A stretch of DNA of 5,068 nt from Actinomycetota bacterium (lineage in GTDB: Bacteria > Actinomycetota > Humimicrobiia > Humimicrobiales > Humimicrobiaceae), in contig JAFGMJ010000130.1 of NCBI GenBank assembly GCA_016927635.1, positions 1 through 5,068 on the forward strand, given 5' to 3'. Below, in pieces: positions 1 through 5,068 of the stretch (positions within the stretch are counted from its first letter, which is position 1; the number at the start of each line of letters is the position of its first letter). The position numbers were made by a program, and so were the translations under genes. The notes under the pieces are model-generated. The model searched no databases and had not been told where the DNA came from. It saw only the letters and a list, made by a program, of their open reading frames with translations.

Positions 1-138
1 AATTATATTACTTTTAATGGATATAACAATAATATTAAAAAATATTTATTGTGTATGCAGCGGCTGGGTGCAGGAATGGTCTTAATTTATTTTTTCTCAT
101 ATCAGATAACAAAAAATATCGATGCACTTTTAGATTAA
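1..138 (+). CDS. C-terminal end of an unidentified membrane protein (5' truncated)
   Basis: Frame 1 of the plus strand is open from the window edge to a TAA at 136-138, giving 45 residues. The segment has a polar Asn/Tyr-rich start ([15 protein letters not shown]), then one hydrophobic helix around residues 16-36 containing [13 protein letters not shown], and a short polar end (TKNIDALLD). This is the look of the last membrane helix of an integral membrane protein. The Gly-containing helix after a basic stretch is reminiscent of the end of CcdA/DsbD-type proteins, but the fragment is too short to assign. The best argument that it is real is its stop codon: the TAA lies in TTAA (135-138), and the same four bases supply the TAA of the opposing sigma factor gene, a common compact convergent arrangement. 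A second frame is open to about position 84 but is shorter and shows no such fit. The start of the gene lies outside the window. Confidence 0.5.
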   Translation, partial: NYITFNGYNNNIKKYLLCMQRLGAGMVLIYFFSYQITKNIDALLD

Positions 139-1121
139 TCTATAAGAAAATCTTTTAATGCGATGTTTTTCTTTGACTTCTGCAGCTTGCTTAATGCCTT
201 GAACTCAATCTGTCTTATTCTTTCCCTGGTAAGATTAAATTCTCTGCCAACCTCTTCAAGCGTTCTGGGGCTGCCATCACTGAGACCAAACCTTAGCTGA
301 ATAATTTTTCTTTCCCGGTCTTTTAAAGTGCTTAATATTGCCTGTATATGTTTCTGGAGCATTGAAAAATCTGCGTTACTTGAAGGAGACTTGGATTCAA
401 TATCTTCAATAAAATCACTTAAAAAGGTTTCGCCATCTTCACCTATGGGAGTCTCAAGCGAAACAGTATTCTGGGCTATCTTTCTAATTTCCAGGACTCT
501 ATCGTTTGTAATATTTAATAACTCTGCAATCTCTGCGGGTTTAGGCTCTCTTCCAAGTTTCTGGAGAAGCTTTTTTTGAGCCCGGATATATCTATTTACA
601 TTTTCTATCATATGAACCGGTACTCTTATTGTTCTTGCCTGGTCTGCAATTGCCCTTGTTACAGCCTGTCTTATCCACCAGGTCGCGTAAGTAGAAAACT
701 TAAAGCCTTTTCTATAATTATATTTATCAACTGCTCTTATAAGTCCAAGGTTTCCTTCCTGGATTAAATCCAAAAGATGCATTCCCCTTAAGACATACTT
801 TTTTGCTATACTTACAACAAGCCTTAAATTCGCTTCAATTAACATGCTTTTAGCAGAACTGTCTTTATTTTCTATTCTTTTTGCAAGCCGGATTTCCTCA
901 TTTGCAGTAAGCAGTCTTACTTTACCAATCGACTTAAGATATATTTTAATAGGATCATTTATAAAAGCTTTTGAAACCTGGTTAGCTTTTATTTTTTCTG
1001 ATTTTTTATTTTTCCCAGTCTTTGCAACGCTATCGATTTCCTCATCAATATCAATTGCAAAATCATATAAATTATTACTTTTAATGCTTTTTTCCCCTGA
1101 TTTGTAAGCAGTTTTTATCAT
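135..1121 (-). CDS. Primary-type RNA polymerase sigma-70 factor (RpoD/SigA family)
   Basis: A 328-residue sigma factor that directs RNA polymerase to -10/-35 promoters. All conserved parts are visible in order: region 1.2 (residues 56-72, [17 protein letters not shown]), region 2 (about 94-168) with the core-binding [10 protein letters not shown] and the -10 reading segment [17 protein letters not shown], region 3 from HMIENVNRY at 170, the region 3.2 finger ([18 protein letters not shown], 223-240), and region 4 (264-328). The region 4.2 helix-turn-helix is [21 protein letters not shown]152 and T155 match the -10 recognising Q437 and T440 of E. coli RpoD. Region 1.1 is absent; residues 1-55 are a Lys/Ser/Asp-rich tail, and the protein is shorter than B. 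subtilis SigA (about 370). The ATG lies 5 nt after the radical SAM stop. It has no visible Shine-Dalgarno and there is no later Met before residue 93, so translational coupling is likely. dnaG, the common partner of rpoD, is not next to it. It could be the only housekeeping sigma or a close paralogue, so I give no symbol. Confidence 0.96.
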   Translation of the reverse strand: MIKTAYKSGEKSIKSNNLYDFAIDIDEEIDSVAKTGKNKKSEKIKANQVSKAFINDPIKIYLKSIGKVRLLTANEEIRLAKRIENKDSSAKSMLIEANLRLVVSIAKKYVLRGMHLLDLIQEGNLGLIRAVDKYNYRKGFKFSTYATWWIRQAVTRAIADQARTIRVPVHMIENVNRYIRAQKKLLQKLGREPKPAEIAELLNITNDRVLEIRKIAQNTVSLETPIGEDGETFLSDFIEDIESKSPSSNADFSMLQKHIQAILSTLKDRERKIIQLRFGLSDGSPRTLEEVGREFNLTRERIRQIEFKALSKLQKSKKNIALKDFLID

Positions 1122-1126
1122 TTAAT

Positions 1127-2668
1127 TTAAGCGTTAGAGTTATTGTTGAATAAATTTTCTCTATAATAAGAATTATATTGCTTTGCCCAGGCAAGTGTTT
1201 TAAAATGCAGAAGTCCCAAAGGCAGGCCCACTGCGTATGGCAGAAGTCCCGGCCGCTTAAATAAACTCCATAAAATCAGGCTCCAGTAATAATGCCTTCC
1301 TTTTTCTTTTATGCCCAAAAACCATAAAGAAGAAGCCAGCCCCCGCAAATGATAAAAGCGGATTTTTGGAGGCTTGACTTTTCTGGGTTTGTATTCCCTC
1401 AAAAATGTTTTTATGCGTGCAAAATAGCATTTTGGAGAATATATAGTGCTAAGTACATTTTCATAGCCATCTATAAGGGTTTCAGCTTTCATTTTGGGAA
1501 TAAAATTAAGTTCAGAAAGCTCGGAAGTATTTATACCATTTATGTTTTTATTTTCTATTAATCTGTTAGCTTTTTTAAGCCTTTCATGGAGCCTGCTTTT
1601 AGGTGAGACATTTAAAAGACCGACCATGGCTGCCACAATTCCGCTTTTCTGGATAAAGTCAATCTGGTTTTGAAATACGGTTTCTTTATCACTGTCAAAA
1701 CCAAGAATAAATCCTGCATTTACTTCAAATCCCATATTCTGTATTTTTTTAACTGAATCAAGCAAGTTCCTGTTTATATTATGGTATTTACCACATTCTT
1801 TAAGCCCATCAGCATCAGGTGTTTCAATTCCTATAAATACAGTAGCAAATCCGGCGCCTGTCATCATTTCCATTAACTTTATATCGTCAGCCAGGTTAAT
1901 AGATAGCTGGGTGCTTAATGTAAATGGATATCTTCTTTCTTTTTGCCATTTTATGATTGCAGACAGAATATTTTCTTTAAGTATAGCTTTATTTCCAATA
2001 AAATTGTCGTCAACAAAAAAAACTCCTGCTCTCCAGCCAAGCTTATAGATTGAATCAAGTTCTGCAATTATCTGATCGGCACTTTTTATACGGGGGATTC
2101 TTCCATTTAGCTGAACAACATCGCAGAATTCACAGTTATAGGGACACCCTCTTGAAAGCTGTATGCATACCGAATTATAGTAAGATAAATTTATAAGATC
2201 CCAAGCAGGTATCGGAGTTTTTTCTATATCAGGAAATTTATTAATTGAATATATCTTCTTAATATTTCCATTTTGCATATCTTCTATAAGGGTTGGCATT
2301 ATTTCTTCAGATTCCCCTAATACAAGGGTATCTATATCCAAAAATTCTTCAGAACCTGTAGTAAATAATGATCCACCGGCAATAATATGCTTACCTGATT
2401 CCTGTATCCTTCTTACCAATTCAACCGTACATTGCTTTTGCCCTATTATTGAACTGATCATTACATAATCGGCCCAATTAATGTGTTCCTTTTTTAAAGA
2501 TTGACAATTCATGTCTATTAATTTTTTTTCCCAGTTATATGGCAGCATTGCAGCTATGGTTAAAAGCCCCAGAGGAGGATATGCTGCTTTTTTGCCAAGT
2601 ACTTTTAGGACTTTTTTTAAATTCCAGAATGTATCCTCATATTCCGGATAAATAAGTAAAATTTTCAT
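1127..2668 (-). CDS. B12-binding-domain radical SAM protein, DUF4070 type (probable cobalamin-dependent methylase)
   Basis: A 513-residue radical SAM enzyme in three parts. Residues 1-135 form a Rossmann-like cobalamin-binding domain (MKILLIYPEY, YPPLGLLTIAAMLP, IIAGGSLFTT, LVLGESEE). The radical SAM core, about 165-390, has the [4Fe-4S] motif C175-PYN-C179-EF-C182, then FFVDDNFIGN (217-226), the FIGIETPD strand (278-285) and GFILGFDSD (319-327). The C-terminal domain, about 390-500, is of DUF4070 type (LNFIPKM, GYENVLSTIYSPKCYFAR). The organisation and many motifs, such as the start ending in KKAAYPPLGLL, resemble the class B methylases that include hopanoid C-2 methylase HpnP; these transfer methyl groups to unactivated carbons. 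The substrate cannot be read here and I do not claim hpnP. The DxHxxG histidine that ligates cobalt in many B12 proteins is missing: D52 is followed by MNC. The start is supported by AAGAAGG four nt upstream of the ATG. It is the first gene of a likely operon with the sigma factor gene and has its own promoter candidate at 2858-2886. Confidence 0.93.
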   Translation of the reverse strand: MKILLIYPEYEDTFWNLKKVLKVLGKKAAYPPLGLLTIAAMLPYNWEKKLIDMNCQSLKKEHINWADYVMISSIIGQKQCTVELVRRIQESGKHIIAGGSLFTTGSEEFLDIDTLVLGESEEIMPTLIEDMQNGNIKKIYSINKFPDIEKTPIPAWDLINLSYYNSVCIQLSRGCPYNCEFCDVVQLNGRIPRIKSADQIIAELDSIYKLGWRAGVFFVDDNFIGNKAILKENILSAIIKWQKERRYPFTLSTQLSINLADDIKLMEMMTGAGFATVFIGIETPDADGLKECGKYHNINRNLLDSVKKIQNMGFEVNAGFILGFDSDKETVFQNQIDFIQKSGIVAAMVGLLNVSPKSRLHERLKKANRLIENKNINGINTSELSELNFIPKMKAETLIDGYENVLSTIYSPKCYFARIKTFLREYKPRKVKPPKIRFYHLRGLASSLWFLGIKEKGRHYYWSLILWSLFKRPGLLPYAVGLPLGLLHFKTLAWAKQYNSYYRENLFNNNSNA

Positions 2669-2672
2669 AAAA

Positions 2673-2679
2673 CCTTCTT
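2673..2679 (-). promoter_or_regulatory. Ribosome binding site of the radical SAM gene
   Basis: AAGAAGG on the minus strand lies four nt (TTTT) before the ATG at 2668. The spacing is short, but this is the only purine-rich match near the start, and the protein begins at once with the conserved MKILLIYPE strand, so start and site support each other. Confidence 0.55.
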
Positions 2680-2857
2680 TTTAGTTATTTTAAAAAAGAT
2701 TTGCTGTTTCATTAAAATAAAGACAACAAAATCATAATTTTGAAGCGTAAAATAATATTATTTCCTACAGGCTTGATAATATTTTCTTAGGAGAGAAGCA
2801 GTATAAATATTGGATCTGCTCTTAAATAAAACATCATTAAACAAATAAGAGATTTTC

Positions 2858-2886
2858 AGTGTATGCTTAAACTTATATAATGTCAA
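2858..2886 (-). promoter_or_regulatory. Sigma-70 promoter upstream of the radical SAM/sigma operon
   Basis: On the minus strand a perfect -35 box TTGACA (2886-2881) is followed by exactly 17 nt and then TACACT (2863-2858), which matches four of six bases of TATAAT, including the key A2 and T6. This predicts a transcript start near 2851 reading into the radical SAM gene. Perfect -35 plus ideal spacing is unlikely by chance at the only gap where a promoter is expected, although AT-rich DNA yields many partial matches. Confidence 0.55.
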
Positions 2887-2978
2887 ATCATTGCCAGTTA
2901 AAGCATTTTTTAAATTTGAAGGGCATAATTCAGTAATAGTTAAAATACTTGGAAAAAAATATTATTTTTTATATATTA

Positions 2979-3854
2979 TTATTTTCCATATTGATTCTGT
3001 TTGCCTTTTTGATTTTGTTCACCATTATCTGAAGAATTTGTATTTTCCGCCTTACCGTTATCTGTGCTTGCAGTATTATCCTGTTTGCAGTCCTGGTCGC
3101 CTGTACCGGCGTTGTCAGTATCCTGTATATCCTCTGCAGTATTGCCAGAGAAATCATCTGTATTTTTTCCCTGCATGCCATATCTTCTCTTAAAACCTTC
3201 TTTTACCGTTCTTATTCTGTTTTGCATATTGAAATCCTGATCTGAATCAAGATAATTTCTTTTCCTGCAGCTTTCATAAGTATCATCTATATCAGTAACC
3301 AGCTTTTCCAAAGCTGCTGTATCTGCAAAATCGCCAAGTTCAAGAAGTGCGTCAGCCTCACTTAATCTTGAGTCAAGCATTTTTAAATATATAGTGTTCT
3401 CATACCTGTAGGGAGTAAGGGTAACCTGTATGTTTTCTGAGGCCCTTTTTACCGAATATAATAATTCACCGGGGACTGAGTCGCTGGATGCATAAATTGT
3501 TCCTGTAAAGGAAAAACTTATAAAAATAAAAACACCAAGAAAAATCAAAAGGGGTTTAAGAAAAGCAGGGCGAAGCCTGATAAAAAACATATCTTTTTTA
3601 AAGTCTTTTTTTCGGCCTTCAATATTTTCAATCTTTGCCCGCAAGTAAATATCTTTAAGGGATTTTTCTTCCAAGTCATCAGCTGTACGAATATTTTTTA
3701 AATTCTTAACGCCTTCAACAATTTTGCCATATTGCTTTAAAATCTCCTGATTATCAGGAAATTTAAAAAGACAGGTATCTATGTCCATATCTTTATCCAT
3801 AAGATCAATAAATTTTTTTAATACTTTTTTATTTATATGCTTATCCTTATTCAT
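2979..3854 (-). CDS. DUF5667-type single-pass membrane protein, probable regulator (anti-sigma candidate) of the adjacent ECF sigma factor
   Basis: A 291-residue protein with four zones. Residues 1-95 are a charged cytoplasmic part. Its segment 20-40 (DKDMDIDTCLFKFPDNQEILK) resembles a motif, roughly CLxxYPexxxxL, that I associate with the N-termini of proteins encoded beside ECF sigma factors. Residues 98-122 form one membrane helix ending in FTGTIYAS. Residues 122-225 are the exported DUF5667 region, opened by its hallmark SVPGELLYSVKRASENIQVTL (126-146) and continuing as charged helices. Residues 229-291 are a low-complexity tail rich in Asn, Asp, Gln, Gly and Lys. With basic residues before the helix (RLRPAFLK), the N-terminus is expected inside. 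The start overlaps the ECF stop as ATGA and has its own AAGGAG, so the two proteins are made together. That pairing suggests it controls the ECF factor; this is inference, since no classical zinc anti-sigma motif (HxxxCxxC) is present. The signal sensed is unknown. Confidence 0.85.
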   Translation of the reverse strand: MNKDKHINKKVLKKFIDLMDKDMDIDTCLFKFPDNQEILKQYGKIVEGVKNLKNIRTADDLEEKSLKDIYLRAKIENIEGRKKDFKKDMFFIRLRPAFLKPLLIFLGVFIFISFSFTGTIYASSDSVPGELLYSVKRASENIQVTLTPYRYENTIYLKMLDSRLSEADALLELGDFADTAALEKLVTDIDDTYESCRKRNYLDSDQDFNMQNRIRTVKEGFKRRYGMQGKNTDDFSGNTAEDIQDTDNAGTGDQDCKQDNTASTDNGKAENTNSSDNGEQNQKGKQNQYGK

Positions 3855-4456
3855 TTGACAAGCAACTCCTTCAATCTTAAAATCGCCCTGAATTTTATCG
3901 CTCTGACTGAAATTTCATTTTTGTTAATAATCAACCCAATGGATTTATAATCCAGTCCTTCTATAAATCTGAGTATTATGACCTGCTTTTGTATATCAGG
4001 CAGGCTCTGCAGCCCTTTTAAAAGTTTTTCGTTTGTAAATTCAGACTCCACAGTTCCATCCGGGAAGTTTTCCGCAGAATTACTTTCAATAAAAGATCTG
4101 TCAATTTTTTTAACATCTTCTATATCATCAGATTGCCTGTCTTCTAAGTATTGTTCAAGCGACTGGCTTTTATTGTTTTTTGCCTCTTTTCTGTAATAAT
4201 CTATTATAAGGTTTCTTGCAATCTTATACATCCATGGTTTAAAGCTTGCCGAGCTGAGATTTGCTTTTGCCATATATCTGTAAACCTTAAAAAAAACATC
4301 AACAGCAATTTCTTCTGCAGCCTGAATATCAGAAATATTTAAAAGAACAAACCGGTATATTTTTTGAAAAAAATATCGGTATATTTTTTCGTAATATGCA
4401 TTATCGCCATTTTTCTTATAGCTTTTTATACAGTGGTTTAATTCTCTGTCATCCAT
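3851..4456 (-). CDS. ECF-type RNA polymerase sigma factor
   Basis: A 201-residue extracytoplasmic-function sigma factor that would redirect RNA polymerase to a small regulon. Sigma-2 spans about residues 19-92: region 2.1 (AYYEKIYRYFFQKIYRFV), region 2.2 (AAEEIAVDVFFKVYRY, 46-61), and the -10 reading segment FKPWMYKIARNLIIDYYRK (72-90). Sigma-4 spans about 143-199: LQSLPDIQKQVIILRFIEGLDYKSIG, then the recognition helix region ISVRAIKFRAILRLKELL. Sigma-3 is absent, as expected for ECF factors. The linker (93-142) is about 50 residues, acidic and Ser-rich, longer than in many ECF factors. The ATG at 4456 has no clear Shine-Dalgarno, and the frame stays open a little upstream but without an ATG. 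The next Met (62) would lose half of sigma-2, so this start is kept. The stop overlaps the DUF5667 start. No GGAAC-type ECF promoter was seen upstream, so autoregulation is not evident. Confidence 0.95.
   Translation of the reverse strand: MDDRELNHCIKSYKKNGDNAYYEKIYRYFFQKIYRFVLLNISDIQAAEEIAVDVFFKVYRYMAKANLSSASFKPWMYKIARNLIIDYYRKEAKNNKSQSLEQYLEDRQSDDIEDVKKIDRSFIESNSAENFPDGTVESEFTNEKLLKGLQSLPDIQKQVIILRFIEGLDYKSIGLIINKNEISVRAIKFRAILRLKELLVK
3866..3871 (-). promoter_or_regulatory. Ribosome binding site of the DUF5667 gene inside the ECF gene
   Basis: AAGGAG on the minus strand, 11 nt before the ATG at 3854, lies within the last codons of the ECF gene. It is the clearest Shine-Dalgarno in the window. 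With the ATGA overlap it supports coupled but independently strong translation of the membrane protein. The ECF gene itself lacks a visible site. Confidence 0.6.
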
Positions 4457-4505
4457 AGATAAAAGTTGTAAAAATAAAAGATAATCCAGTAAATAAACAG
4501 ATTTT

Positions 4506-4514
4506 ATTATCTCA
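4506..4514 (-). promoter_or_regulatory. Extended -10 promoter candidate for the ECF/DUF5667 operon
   Basis: On the minus strand TGAGATAAT reads as an extended -10 (TG, one base, then GATAAT with five of six matches). It lies about 50 nt upstream of the ECF ATG. The -35 position has only weak matches (TGTGCA or CTGTGC), which an extended -10 can tolerate. The predicted start is near 4499, giving a leader of about 43 nt. AT-rich composition makes chance matches common, so this is tentative. Confidence 0.4.
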
Positions 4515-4531
4515 TATTTAATTAAGATGCA

Positions 4532-4561
4532 CAGCCGGCATTTTTAGTCTTGCGCCGGCTG
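4532..4561 (-). terminator. G+C-rich hairpin after the DUF4405 gene (terminator-like, no U-tract)
   Basis: CAGCCGGC (4532-4539) and GCCGGCTG (4554-4561) form a perfect 8-bp stem around a 14-nt loop, starting 11 nt after the DUF4405 stop codon. Position and G+C content, striking in this AT-rich sequence, suggest transcription termination or 3'-end protection. On the minus strand it is followed by TGCATCTTAATTAAAT and not by a run of T, so intrinsic termination would be inefficient. An operator or attenuator role just upstream of the ECF promoter candidate is also possible. Confidence 0.45.
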
Positions 4562-4572
4562 CAGGATAAAAT

Positions 4573-4908
4573 TTATATATTTTCACAACTTTCCTCAACC
4601 TTTTGAGTATTTCTGTTTTTCCATGTATTTCTCAAATAACACCAGAAAGTATTCCAGTTCAGCACAAGGTGGACAAGTATCAATATTATAAATAAAATAC
4701 CTGACCAGTCATGAACGAATCTGTATAATGCCCTTGCACTTAAATCATTAATATTTGAAATATCAAAGCCGGTAACGCCTCCGTACTGTCTTCCTCCCCC
4801 AAGAACAAATCCAAAAAAAATTGCAAACCCTGTAAACACGTTAACCAAAAATGCTATAAGCATTGCAATATCTATTCCAAGCTTAATTTTAAACTTTATT
4901 CTTTTCAT
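4573..4908 (-). CDS. Small DUF4405 / cytochrome b561-like membrane protein
   Basis: A 111-residue protein with two membrane helices: about 11-36 (GIDIAMLIAFLVNVFTGFAI) and about 67-87 (SGILFIILILVHLVLNW). The pattern RFVHDWSG, nine residues, H, then LVLNW (H66, G70, H80, N84, W85) is the hallmark of the DUF4405 family, whose histidines are thought to bind haem in a cytochrome-b-like way. A Gly-rich loop (VLGGGRQYGG, 35-44) and a short polar segment lie between the helices, and the tail (94-111) is polar. DUF4405 units often accompany electron-transfer partners, but none is visible. The start is fixed by a TAA immediately before the ATG in the same frame; AGGA (4913-4916) lies four nt upstream. 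It follows the partial Asn-rich gene by 19 nt, probably in one transcript. The role is likely membrane electron transfer; the redox partner is unknown. Confidence 0.85.
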   Translation of the reverse strand: MKRIKFKIKLGIDIAMLIAFLVNVFTGFAIFFGFVLGGGRQYGGVTGFDISNINDLSARALYRFVHDWSGILFIILILVHLVLNWNTFWCYLRNTWKNRNTQKVEESCENI

Positions 4909-4927
4909 TTAATCCTGTTCTTTCTTA

Positions 4928-5068
4928 TTATTTATTTTTTGAAAAATTATTTTTTACATTATTTCCCGAAGTACCGTTTTTTCCGTTCTGTACGCAATTT
5001 TCATTAAGGTTTTGAGTTTCGTTTGCATTTCTATAGCAAAAATTATTATGGTTCTGGTATCCGTTTTC
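4928..5068 (-). CDS. C-terminal end of an Asn-rich protein (5' truncated by the window edge)
   Basis: The minus-strand frame that enters at base 5068 is open for 46 codons and ends in tandem TAA TAA (4930-4925). The fragment is dominated by Asn, with Gln, Gly, Lys and Ser, and begins ENGYQNHNNFCYRNANETQN. It has two Cys (11 and 25) and no hydrophobic stretch. It resembles a disordered, exported C-terminal tail more than a folded domain. A coding role is supported by its compact 19-nt spacing to the DUF4405 start and by its likeness to the Asn/Gln/Gly/Lys tail of the DUF5667 protein nearby. No family can be named from this piece. Low complexity also means the open frame could be partly accidental, since Asn and Lys codons abound in AT-rich DNA. 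Confidence 0.55.
   Translation of the reverse strand, partial: ENGYQNHNNFCYRNANETQNLNENCVQNGKNGTSGNNVKNNFSKNK

Larger units (their letters stand above)
2669..2978 (-). other. 310-nt intergenic region with promoter and long leader
   Basis: No convincing gene lies here. Near its upstream end is an A/T-only inverted repeat (2954-2970), too weak to call a terminator for the DUF5667 gene. A sigma-70 promoter candidate sits at 2858-2886. From its predicted start near 2851, a leader of about 180 nt runs to the radical SAM ATG. The leader contains a modest hairpin: AGCAG at 2816-2820 pairs with CTGCT at 2797-2801, and a few more pairs follow beyond a bulge. It also contains a 16-residue frame starting with two Met codons (2837-2787) that has no Shine-Dalgarno. 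No cobalamin, SAM or other riboswitch signature was recognised by eye. Confidence 0.6.

Noticed and set aside
328..1107. Three plus-strand frames of 63-87 residues opposite the sigma gene
   Set aside because: They are complementary to strongly conserved sigma-70 regions and have no recognisable motifs.
1172..1177. Exact TATAAT on the minus strand about 50 nt before the sigma gene start
   Set aside because: It consists of Tyr-Asn codons in the radical SAM gene, and no acceptable -35 box lies at 16-18 nt.
1349..1561. Plus-strand 70-residue frame opposite the radical SAM gene
   Set aside because: It is antisense to the conserved DUF4070 region and its aromatic-rich translation is not domain-like.
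2787..2837. 16-codon leader frame as an annotated gene
   Set aside because: It has no Shine-Dalgarno and a length expected by chance, so it is kept only as a finding about the leader.
2669..2857. Cobalamin or SAM riboswitch before the B12/SAM-type enzyme
   Set aside because: No characteristic conserved box or multi-stem layout could be recognised by eye.
2954..2970. 17-nt inverted repeat after the DUF5667 stop as a terminator
   Set aside because: The stem is only A-T pairs with a one-base centre; such a hairpin is too weak and expected by chance in AT-rich DNA.
2969..3181. Minus-strand 70-residue frame overlapping the end of the DUF5667 gene
   Set aside because: It lies in another frame over the low-complexity tail of a real gene, has no domain-like content and no ribosome site.
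2891..3193. Plus-strand 100-residue frame
   Set aside because: It is mostly antisense to the DUF5667 gene, with Tyr/Phe/Cys-rich translation typical of the reverse of Asn/Asp-rich coding sequence.
3978..4342. Two plus-strand frames opposite the ECF gene
   Set aside because: Antisense shadows of the ECF coding sequence without independent support.

Overview
The window is AT-rich bacterial DNA (roughly one third G+C by eye) with tight bacterial gene packing. Almost everything is read from the minus strand. The genes are a vegetative-type sigma-70 factor, a DUF4070-type B12-binding radical SAM enzyme, an ECF sigma factor translationally coupled to a DUF5667 membrane protein, and a small DUF4405 haem-type membrane protein. 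This mix fits a low-GC Gram-positive-like or deep-branching lineage, for example Bacillota or an AT-rich candidate lineage of Actinomycetota or Chloroflexota. Taxonomy cannot be fixed from this sequence, and this assignment is inference.

Layout in the minus-strand direction of transcription, from right to left. (1) At 5068-4928 is the C-terminal end of an Asn-rich protein that begins outside the window. It is followed after 19 nt by the DUF4405 gene (4908-4573). (2) A G+C-rich hairpin (4532-4561) and an extended -10 promoter candidate (4506-4514) separate these from the ECF sigma gene (4456-3851). The ECF gene shares an ATGA overlap with the DUF5667 gene (3854-2979). (3) A 310-nt gap carries a good sigma-70 promoter (TTGACA, 17 bp, TACACT) that leaves an untranslated leader of about 180 nt. 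(4) The radical SAM gene (2668-1127) and the RpoD/SigA-like gene (1121-135) follow as a probable two-gene operon with a 5-nt gap. (5) At the left edge a plus-strand frame, the end of a membrane protein, converges on the sigma gene. The two stop codons share one palindromic TTAA.

Working model (inference): the ECF factor and its DUF5667 partner form a cell-surface signalling pair. The partner has a cytoplasmic N-terminus, one membrane helix, and an exported domain ending in a low-complexity Asn/Asp/Gln tail. The radical SAM enzyme resembles cobalamin-dependent methylases such as the hopanoid methylase group, and its substrate is unknown. Its coupling to a vegetative-type sigma gene without dnaG is unusual. 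I found no mobile element, CRISPR array, tRNA, rRNA or recognisable riboswitch.
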